This document shows positions 7,339-12,785 of a DNA stretch of 15,796 nt, one piece after another. Source of the DNA: Dehalococcoidia bacterium (GTDB lineage Bacteria; Chloroflexota; Dehalococcoidia; Dehalococcoidales; JAUWYK01). The notes below the pieces were generated by a model that saw nothing but the letters and a program-made list of their open reading frames with translations, was not told where the DNA came from and did not search any database. The stretch spans positions 1 through 15,796 of the forward strand of contig JAUWYK010000045.1 of assembly GCA_030615865.1 (NCBI GenBank), read 5' to 3'. The position numbers were made by a program, and so were the translations under genes. The first letter of the stretch is position 1. Each line of letters starts with the position of its first letter.

Positions 7339-7684
7339 CACAAAATGTCTAGAAAAACGACCTGCTAATCCCGCCATAGCCTAGAAGCCACACTGTGTCG
7401 CTTAGGTTGGCTGCTCAACCAAATTGACGGTCTAAAGTATAAACCACGCTTTTTCATGAGCTTGCCCCCTTTACGAAATGCTGGAACATTGGACTAGGTA
7501 ACAAAAGGCAGTTTTGTGCAATCGTAGTCCAGCGCATGGCCCAGAGCGCTAAAATCGTTCAATCCAAAGTAATCTCGAGTTCTTTTTCCACCCCCCACGC
7601 GTGAAGAAAGTAGCTGCGACGATGGCGCGGGAGACAGTCTTGTGAAAGGCCAAACTAACACTACTAGGCTTAGCACACACACCG
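7339..7684. other. intergenic region with repeat words, no gene seen
   Basis: No frame here has both a ribosome binding site and a credible product. At about 7489-7535 an inverted repeat, TGGACTA and TAGTCCA, encloses CTAGGTAACAAA and TTTTGTGCAAT. The first word recurs inverted near 8890 and the second near 8819. I see no clear terminator for the DUF2339 gene. Confidence 0.5.
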
Positions 7685-7713
7685 TTGGCAGTTTGTGATA
7701 GAATAAGTAAAAT
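7685..7713 (+). promoter_or_regulatory. sigma-70-type promoter of the amidohydrolase
   Basis: TTGGCA (7685-7690), a 17-bp spacer and TAAAAT (7708-7713), each matching consensus at five of six. Transcription would start near 7720, just ahead of the GGAGG ribosome binding site at 7729-7733. Confidence 0.7.
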
Positions 7714-7738
7714 TGTTTAGTCTAGAAGGAGGAAAACC

Positions 7739-8761
7739 TTGGGGAATCCCTATTCGTTAAAGATCGATGCCTATTCTCACATTTCACCCCCGAAATATAC
7801 TGAAGCTCTGCGCAAAGACTACCCGGAATTTTATCGCCAGCTATTAGGAAAAGTACCCCCGCTGTTCGACCTGGATGAGAGATTCCGGATAATGGACATG
7901 TATGAGCCCCTGGTGCAGGTGTTGACCGTTGGGCCGGTCCCACCACTGGAGGCCTTTGCCAACCCTGAAAAATCGGTGGACCTGGCGAAGATGGCTAATG
8001 ATGAGATGGCGGAACTGGTCCTAAAATACCGGGATAGATTTGTTGCCGCCATTGCCTTGCTTCCCATGAATAACATCGAAGCGGCTTTGAAAGAGACCGA
8101 CCGGGCAATCAATGAGTTGGGGTTCAGAGGTATCTATATACACAGCAATATCAACGGTAAGCCCCTGGACTCTCCAGAGTTCCTGCCGCTTTTCGAAAAG
8201 ATGGCTAAATACAATCTGCCGATATATATCCATCCCTGGAGGGGTGATGACTTCGCCGACTATAAAACTGAAAAAACATCGAAGTACATGATAGCCAGTA
8301 TCTTTGGCTGGCCATATGAGACTACGATAGCGATGACCCGCTTAGTATTTAGCGGGATTCTGGAAAAATATCCGAACCTGAAAGTGATTACCCATCACTG
8401 TGGCGGAATGGTCCCCTATTATGAACAAAGGATATTACAGCATTACGGTTATCAGGATAGGACCTATCAAAAAGAGGCGGCGTTCTTGCATGAGCTCACC
8501 AAGCCTCCGGTTGAATACTACAAGATGTTCTACAATGACACGGCGATTCACGGCAACACCCCGGCCTTGATGTTAGCTTATCACTTCTGGGGCGCCGACC
8601 ATTTAGTGTTTGGGGCAGATATGCCTCTGGGGGACTATTATTTTGGTTTTAGAAGTTACCGGCAGACCATAAATGCTATCGAAGCAATGGACATAACCGA
8701 CGACGAAAAGAAGAAGATATTCGCGGACAATGCCTTGAGTCTTCTACGTATACCGGTTTGA
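7739..8761 (+). CDS. amidohydrolase family protein (ACMSD-like, Amidohydro_2)
   Basis: A 340-residue TIM-barrel metal enzyme of the amidohydrolase-2 group, whose characterised members include decarboxylases of aromatic acids and C-C or C-N hydrolases. Visible metal-site residues are His14 in DAYSH, His165 in IYIHPW, His219/220 in ITHHCGG and Asp294 in FGADMP. The usual first motif is HXH; here Tyr12 takes the place of the first His. The start is TTG with AGGAGG seven bases upstream and a good promoter ahead of that. There is no signal peptide, so it is cytoplasmic. It is transcribed alone and converges on the CocE-type gene. The substrate cannot be read from the sequence. Confidence 0.88.
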   Translation: MGNPYSLKIDAYSHISPPKYTEALRKDYPEFYRQLLGKVPPLFDLDERFRIMDMYEPLVQVLTVGPVPPLEAFANPEKSVDLAKMANDEMAELVLKYRDRFVAAIALLPMNNIEAALKETDRAINELGFRGIYIHSNINGKPLDSPEFLPLFEKMAKYNLPIYIHPWRGDDFADYKTEKTSKYMIASIFGWPYETTIAMTRLVFSGILEKYPNLKVITHHCGGMVPYYEQRILQHYGYQDRTYQKEAAFLHELTKPPVEYYKMFYNDTAIHGNTPALMLAYHFWGADHLVFGADMPLGDYYFGFRSYRQTINAIEAMDITDDEKKKIFADNALSLLRIPV

Positions 8762-8820
8762 GACAATTGAACAGATAGGATTTTCTCTCTTTCTTTCTTC
8801 GAATGTTACATTATGAGTTT

Positions 8821-8864
8821 TTGTGCAATGGATGGAAATTGCACAATTCGTCATATCGTGCAAT
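8821..8864. repeat. inverted repeat TTGTGCAAT/ATTGCACAA plus a third copy
   Basis: A perfect 9-bp inverted repeat (8821-8829 and 8838-8846, 8-nt loop) lies 60 bp after the amidohydrolase stop. GTGCAAT is repeated once more at 8858-8864. It lacks a T tract, so it is a poor terminator. Another TTTTGTGCAAT stands upstream of the same gene, near 7515. Confidence 0.45.
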
Positions 8865-9027
8865 CATGTGACAGAACGGACATTTGTTACCTAGCTCAAC
8901 AAAATACTAGATTTTTACCTGACGCTAAAAAGCTATCAGCTTATCCAGCCTACTGCGAAGAACGTCAGTGACTAAACCACTGGTTCAAGCCCAATACCGC
9001 ACACTGTTAGCGAAACGTTAAAGAGGT

Positions 9028-10689
9028 TTAATCAGCAGGAATGACTGGCACAAGAAGATGAGAATCGTACTTGCCACCGGTATAGATTACATGCTCCCTC
9101 TTGTTTACGGTTGCCGTATGCCCATCAGTGTGTATCTCTTCGGGGTACCAATAGATATCACTGCCTTGCACCACGATCCTTAGCTTCTCGCCTCGCTCGA
9201 ACAGGGTGCTTGAAGGCCAGATTTCGATCTCTACCGGAACGATTTCGCCGGCTTTAAGCTTTATTTCTCTCGTGTGCTTATGGACAGGCTGGTAAGGTGT
9301 TGATTTCTCCTCATCGAGTTCACGATGGGAAACTCGTAGCCAGCCAAGAGCGACTGGACCATCATCATGGTTGCCAAAGAACGCGAATGGGACAAGATTC
9401 CCAGAGCGGTCAATTTTCTCTATCGCTACAAACAAATCCATGTCGTCGCTACCGTCCGCCTGTACCCAAAGTTTCAGCTTCATATGTCCTGTTAGCTCGG
9501 TCTTCTCGTCAAACGTGAATTCAAACTTAGCATTCTGAGTTTTATTGGTTATATCGTTCACTTTGTAGCCAGCTTGGGCTTCCTTTTCGAACGAAGACTT
9601 GCTCATCTTTCCGTCACTCGCGTTCAAGAAAAGTTTCGTGTACTGGGTACGTGGCAGCGGCCATTCGTTTTCGTTCCTGGACTTGCCGACATAGTATTCT
9701 TCTCTGACCTCTAGCCTGACCCTGGGCCAGTCTTTTACATGGTTATCGATACCTTTCAAGAACCTATTGAAAAACTGTCTCTGTCTCTCCACATTTTCCG
9801 GCTGGTAAAAATGCCACCACTTCTTTCGCCCGTGAACTATAAGCCACTTGTCCTTGGAAGCGATTTTCTTGAAACCTTCGAGTGTCCCACGGTTATGCAG
9901 GCCGTGATCTGTCCAACTCGCCATGACAAAGGCCGGCACCGTTATCTTCGATAGGTCAGCATTCTTGCTGGCCCAGTAGTCATCAAACAGCGGATGCCGC
10001 TTTGCCATTTCTACGAAATCTTCTGCTTGTGTATTCGAGAAACACCAGAAGCTGTACACCATGGGAACAAACAACGTTTCCGGGATGCCTCCGTGGTAGG
10101 CAAGCTCGCGATAAAAATCGCTCACTCCCTCCCAGGGATTGATTGCTGCCAGATGTGGTGGATGGGCTGCCGCCACTTTCCACTGTATCCAGGCCAGGTA
10201 GGAGACGCCGTGCATACCAACCTTGCCGTTACTCCAGCTTTGGGTACCCGCCCACTCGATCAGATCGTAACAATCCTCCACTTCTTGCTCGCTCATGAGC
10301 GTTAGGTCGCCTTCAGAATTCCAGCAACCACGTGGATCCACGTTGATAATGGCATAGCCATTCCGGCACCAATAAACAGGGTCAGCCGCTTCAAAGACGG
10401 TGTACTCATTAAAATCTTCGTCATTTAAGCCGGTGTTCCCCAGAGAGCCGTATTTTATGAGACCATGTTTGCCATAAGGGCCCCAGGCAATAATAGGGGG
10501 GTATTTCCCCTCTGCCTCCGGGCGAAAGATATCGATGTATATCTTTACGCCGTCACGCATCGGCACCGCGACATCGCGCTCGATAATCATCCCCTCTGCC
10601 TTTTCCGTCCGGGGGTTAAATCCGGGGTAGGCACCTTCACTAAGCGGTCTACCTTTCCTGAAAATCATTTCAAACTTTTGACCGGCCAT
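9028..10689 (-). CDS. CocE/NonD family serine hydrolase (X-Pro dipeptidyl-peptidase S15 type)
   Basis: A 553-residue alpha/beta hydrolase. The N-terminal catalytic domain (about 35-330) has the nucleophile motif GVSY with Ser163, an acid Asp261 in ASWTDHGLHNRG, and a candidate His293 in KWWHFYQPE. The MRDGVKIYIDIFRP stretch (44-57) is the usual entry into this family. The C-terminal part (about 345-545) is the beta-sandwich jelly-roll found in CocE and Xaa-Pro dipeptidyl-peptidases. Members cleave esters, acylated antibiotics or peptides; which applies here is not visible. No signal peptide is seen. The start has GGAGG six bases upstream. It is monocistronic and convergent with the amidohydrolase. 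Confidence 0.9.
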   Translation of the reverse strand: MAGQKFEMIFRKGRPLSEGAYPGFNPRTEKAEGMIIERDVAVPMRDGVKIYIDIFRPEAEGKYPPIIAWGPYGKHGLIKYGSLGNTGLNDEDFNEYTVFEAADPVYWCRNGYAIINVDPRGCWNSEGDLTLMSEQEVEDCYDLIEWAGTQSWSNGKVGMHGVSYLAWIQWKVAAAHPPHLAAINPWEGVSDFYRELAYHGGIPETLFVPMVYSFWCFSNTQAEDFVEMAKRHPLFDDYWASKNADLSKITVPAFVMASWTDHGLHNRGTLEGFKKIASKDKWLIVHGRKKWWHFYQPENVERQRQFFNRFLKGIDNHVKDWPRVRLEVREEYYVGKSRNENEWPLPRTQYTKLFLNASDGKMSKSSFEKEAQAGYKVNDITNKTQNAKFEFTFDEKTELTGHMKLKLWVQADGSDDMDLFVAIEKIDRSGNLVPFAFFGNHDDGPVALGWLRVSHRELDEEKSTPYQPVHKHTREIKLKAGEIVPVEIEIWPSSTLFERGEKLRIVVQGSDIYWYPEEIHTDGHTATVNKREHVIYTGGKYDSHLLVPVIPAD

Positions 10690-10953
10690 TACCTTCCTCC
10701 TTTCTTCGTGGGTGTTTAAATCAGGCTGTCTGCAAGAATGGTATTAGGGCATTCTGAGCTGGCAGGTATCTCATACAGCCGAAAATGTCAGAAATCAGGG
10801 GATCCTCCATGCGTTCAGACAGGTTTGTGCCTGTTTCCGATATTTTACTATGTATCTCTGCTACAGTCATCGTTCCTAATTATACGACAACGTTATCCGC
10901 TGCACAATAAGCCAGAATGTTCAGCCGGCGGGCAGATAGTTCTGCGTAATATA
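10690..10953. other. intergenic region upstream of the CocE-type gene
   Basis: This interval must hold the promoter of the CocE-type gene on the - strand, but I could not find a convincing pair of boxes. An 82-codon + strand frame here has no ribosome binding site and no recognisable product. I see nothing else. Confidence 0.4.
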
Positions 10954-10982
10954 AATAGGGGCCACGTTAAGTGGCCCCTATT
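10954..10982 (-). terminator. strong hairpin terminator of the integrase-DUF5679 unit
   Basis: A perfect 12-bp stem (AATAGGGGCCAC at 10954-10965, GTGGCCCCTATT at 10971-10982) with a 5-nt loop. On the - strand it is followed by a TATTTATATT run, and it lies 15 bp after the DUF5679 stop codon. Confidence 0.75.
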
Positions 10983-10997
10983 CTAGTCTTTCTGGAT

Positions 10998-11138
10998 TTA
11001 GGACTTGCCTATTCGGAAGACTTTAGTGCCGCACTTTGGGCAAACACCTTGAGTCGCGGGGCGTCTGTTCTTCATAGTGATAGCTTTCGGATTCTTGATC
11101 TCAACCTTCTTTCTGCACTTCATACAATATGCTTGCAT
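10998..11138 (-). CDS. DUF5679-type zinc-ribbon micro-protein
   Basis: A 46-residue protein, MQAYCMKCRKKVEIKNPKAI at the start and GVCPKCGTKVFRIGKS at the end. Two CXXC pairs (C5/C8 and C33/C36) flank a conserved core around TMKNRRPATQG; this is the DUF5679 pattern as I know it. It is probably a zinc-binding protein of unknown role, perhaps touching RNA or protein. AGGAGG lies eight bases before the ATG. It begins 63 bp after the integrase stop on the same strand and is closed by the hairpin at 10954-10982, so it is likely co-transcribed with the integrase. The gene is easily missed because of its size. DUF5679 genes also occur away from mobile elements, so the link to integration is positional only. 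Confidence 0.8.
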   Translation of the reverse strand: MQAYCMKCRKKVEIKNPKAITMKNRRPATQGVCPKCGTKVFRIGKS

Positions 11139-11201
11139 TCAGTGTACCTCCTCTTTGCTGATACGATAAACCAGCCTACTCATAATGTCAATATCCAGGT
11201 A

Positions 11202-12182
11202 TCAGGCTTTACGAAGATTAAGCCGGTCCAAAGGCGAAAACCTTTGATGCTGTAATGCTACATGGTTAGACGCCAGATTCACGTAGTGCCTCACCATCTC
11301 TAATGTGGAATGACCTAATATCTGCTGCAGGGTGAATACATCCCCACCATTGATGAGAAACCTCGTGGCGAATGTATGGCGGCATAGGTGAGCATGTAGT
11401 CGGTGAATTCCTGATCTACTAGCCAATCTAGCAAACATTAACTTCAGGCTGTTCTCGGTCAAGGGTATGCCATGAATTGAGAGAAACACATGGTCAACTC
11501 CTGGATGGGCCGGTTTAGGTCTATATCGGAAGAGATAACGCTGCAATGCCCTTTGAGCGTTACTTCCTATGGGTACAAGGCGTTCCTTTTTGCCCTTGCC
11601 CATCACTTTAAGAAAACCCTCGTCTATGTGAGTATCTCCCATCTTAAGATTGACAAGCTCCCCTATCCTGAGCCCGGTATCCAGCAAGAGCATGAAGATA
11701 GTCTGATTCCTAGCATCACCAGGATTTGTAGCACTCAATGTATTAAGTATGCATCTTATCTCTTCATCTGAAAGTGTAGATATCACTTTCCTAACGACTT
11801 TTGGGGGCTTTAAATCGGTGGCGGGACTATTTTGTATCAACTCCTCTGTTGCAAGCCAGCTAAAGAAAGCCCTGAGAGTTCTTACATGACCATGCACTGT
11901 TGCGGCTGACAGCAGCTCTTTTCTTGCCGGAGTATAAGGGTGGCCATCAAACCGGTTTCTCTTCAGTAGATATAGTACATACTCGCGCAGTAACTTTATG
12001 TCAACCGCCTCTATGGAATCGGGAAGATGTCTAAGCCTCAGGTAGCCATGAAATCGCACTAGGTTCGCAGAGTACCAGGTTATGGTTTTAAGGCTTTTAC
12101 CCTCGGCTCTATTACAGAGTTCGTAGTAGTTGATAAGCTCGGAAAGCTTGTAAGCCTTTTCTTGCTTTACTGTTGTTGACAT
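11202..12182 (-). CDS. tyrosine recombinase/integrase (XerC/XerD-like)
   Basis: A 326-residue site-specific recombinase that cuts and rejoins DNA through a 3'-phosphotyrosine. Residues about 12-115 form the SAM-like core-binding domain, and about 135-310 the catalytic domain. The catalytic set is complete: Arg172 in TGLRIGEL, Lys198 in MGKGKKER, His265 and Arg268 in HAHLCRHT, His291 in ILGHST and the nucleophile Tyr300 in VRHYVNL. It looks active. GGAGGT lies 11 bases upstream of the ATG at 12182. The gene points away from the tRNA-Lys fragment 150 bp upstream, and the repeats and palindrome in between are probable binding sites for the enzyme or its regulator. It lacks the N-terminal arm-binding domain typical of lambda-like integrases. 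Confidence 0.93.
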   Translation of the reverse strand: MSTTVKQEKAYKLSELINYYELCNRAEGKSLKTITWYSANLVRFHGYLRLRHLPDSIEAVDIKLLREYVLYLLKRNRFDGHPYTPARKELLSAATVHGHVRTLRAFFSWLATEELIQNSPATDLKPPKVVRKVISTLSDEEIRCILNTLSATNPGDARNQTIFMLLLDTGLRIGELVNLKMGDTHIDEGFLKVMGKGKKERLVPIGSNAQRALQRYLFRYRPKPAHPGVDHVFLSIHGIPLTENSLKLMFARLASRSGIHRLHAHLCRHTFATRFLINGGDVFTLQQILGHSTLEMVRHYVNLASNHVALQHQRFSPLDRLNLRKA

Positions 12183-12201
12183 GCTGGATCTTGACCTCCA
12201 T

Positions 12202-12242
12202 GATTATTTTTGTCAGTTCTGACCCAGCGCTTGAAAATAATC
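12202..12242. promoter_or_regulatory. nested palindrome upstream of the integrase
   Basis: GATTATTTT (12202-12210) and AAAATAATC (12234-12242) form a perfect 9-bp inverted repeat. Inside lies a second palindrome, GTCAG-TT-CTGAC (12212-12223). The right arm overlaps the first 18-bp repeat. The position, just ahead of the integrase ribosome binding site, suits an operator or an excisionase site; this is inference. Confidence 0.45.
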
Positions 12243-12292
12243 AGGGTGTTAAATCGAATCAGGGTGTCAAGGCGAATCAGGGTGTCGAAAAT
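12239..12292 (+). repeat. three tandem 18-bp repeats copying part of tRNA-Lys
   Basis: Copies start at 12239, 12257 and 12275, an exact 18-bp period. Each begins AATCAGGGTGT followed by C (T in copy 1), with variable 6-nt tails AAATCG, AAGGCG and GAAAAT. The same 12-mer AATCAGGGTGTC occurs at 12340-12351 inside the tRNA-Lys fragment. GAAAATA borders the array on both sides. They may be integrase arm sites or copies of the crossover core. Confidence 0.85.
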
Positions 12293-12299
12293 ACTGTTT

Positions 12300-12310
12300 T
12301 CACCTCCTTT
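12300..12310 (-). promoter_or_regulatory. orphan Shine-Dalgarno sequence without a gene
   Basis: The - strand reads AAAGGAGGTGA, complementary over 11 bases to the 3' end of 16S rRNA. No usable start codon follows at normal spacing: the overlapping GTG gives only eight codons before a stop. It may be the remains of a gene start cut off by rearrangement, or a decoy. Confidence 0.4.
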
Positions 12311-12331
12311 CGTGCCTGAATTGACACTCCA

Positions 12332-12379
12332 TGACTTTTAATCAGGGTGTCACAGGTTCGAGACCTGTACGGCCTACCA
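12332..12379 (+). tRNA. truncated tRNA-Lys(UUU), 3' half (attachment site)
   Basis: Visible parts: the end of the anticodon stem, an anticodon loop CTTTTAA (12335-12341, anticodon TTT), the 3' anticodon strand TCAGG, variable loop GTGTC, a perfect T arm (ACAGG, TTCGAGA, CCTGT at 12352-12368), the acceptor strand ACGGCCT, discriminator A and an encoded CCA (12377-12379). The D arm and the 5' acceptor strand (expected AGGCCGT) are absent, so it cannot make a tRNA. This is the classic product of integration into a tRNA gene. Confidence 0.88.
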
Positions 12380-12414
12380 AGACCAATTAATTTATAGCTA
12401 ATCCCTATCTAGAC

Positions 12415-12448
12415 AAAACCACCCGAAAAACAGGGTGGTTTTTCTTTT
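12415..12448 (+). terminator. terminator of the interrupted tRNA-Lys gene
   Basis: AAAACCACCC (12415-12424) pairs with GGGTGGTTTT (12433-12442), followed by TCTTTTTC. It lies 36 bp after the tRNA CCA end and was presumably the terminator of the intact tRNA transcript before integration. Confidence 0.85.
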
Positions 12449-12511
12449 TCCTGAATTGTTACACCTATTGATAATAGATCGTGATGGTTTTGTAGGCGTT
12501 TGACGTATTAA

Positions 12512-12667
12512 CTACACATCCAAGAATTTGCCATCTTCTTCTGTGGTTTCTACGATGTCCTCCCAGAGCAGACCCTGCCTAGACTCAAAAGCGGCTTTAA
12601 TTTCTTCCCCAGTGAGGTCACGCTGAAGGTTACCCTCGGGGCTCAAGTAATACGCTTTAAAGGGCAT
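12512..12667 (-). pseudogene. CorA-like Mg2+/Co2+ transporter, N-terminal remnant
   Basis: A 51-residue frame, MPFKAYYLSPEGNLQRDLTG at the start and WEDIVETTEEDGKFLDV at the end. It matches my recollection of the first 50 residues of CorA-type metal transporters in this lineage, which run to over 300 residues and end in two membrane helices with a GMN motif. Here a stop follows directly and neither membrane helix nor GMN motif is present. A perfect TAAGGAGG lies before the ATG, so the piece may still be translated. The break falls close to the tRNA-Lys insertion site, so rearrangement there may have removed the rest. It follows the glycosyltransferase-GH130 gene on the same strand. Confidence 0.6.
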
Positions 12668-12686
12668 ATTGCACCTCCTTAGAACC

Positions 12687-12748
12687 AGTCAGCAATATTG
12701 GCTGTTGCCAACACTTTTCTCAATCCTTACTTCTGGTTGGTGCTGACT
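12687..12748. repeat. long-loop inverted repeat after the GH130 fusion gene
   Basis: AGTCAGCA (12687-12694) and TGCTGACT (12741-12748) are perfect inverted copies. A smaller hairpin, TTGGC-TGTT-GCCAA, lies inside. It sits between the GH130 fusion gene and the CorA remnant on the - strand. It has no T tract, so it is not a typical terminator; an RNA-processing or binding site is possible. Confidence 0.35.
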
Positions 12749-12785
12749 ACTGATTGCTACCACTAGGCCACGCCAGCGACAGGTT

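Larger units (their letters stand above)
10998..12379 (-). mobile_element. integration module: integrase, att region and displaced tRNA end
   Basis: This interval combines a tyrosine recombinase gene, a nested palindrome, three 18-bp tandem repeats and the 3' half of tRNA-Lys. It is read as the right-hand end of an element integrated into a tRNA-Lys gene. Because the tRNA fragment reads rightward and keeps its terminator at 12415, the chromosome continues to the right and the element extends left. The left end, where a whole tRNA-Lys is expected, is not in the window. Confidence 0.6.

Noticed and set aside
8821..8846. Terminator of the amidohydrolase
   Set aside because: The stem is perfect but only 9 bp, AT-rich and without a T tract on either strand.
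7739..10689. Amidohydrolase and CocE-type hydrolase as one operon
   Set aside because: The two genes are convergent, with 266 bp between their stop codons.
10971..11255. 94-codon + strand reading frame
   Set aside because: It is antisense to the DUF5679 gene, which has two CXXC pairs and a proper ribosome binding site, and to the end of the integrase.
12239..12292. Short CRISPR array
   Set aside because: The repeat core is 12 bp with 6-bp spacers, far shorter than CRISPR units, and no cas gene is present.
12239..12292. Plasmid replication iterons
   Set aside because: No replication initiator gene is nearby, and the repeat matches the tRNA-Lys fragment, so attachment-site function fits better.
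12332..12379. Functional tRNA-Lys gene
   Set aside because: Upstream bases cannot form the D arm or the 5' acceptor strand; the expected AGGCCGT start is absent.
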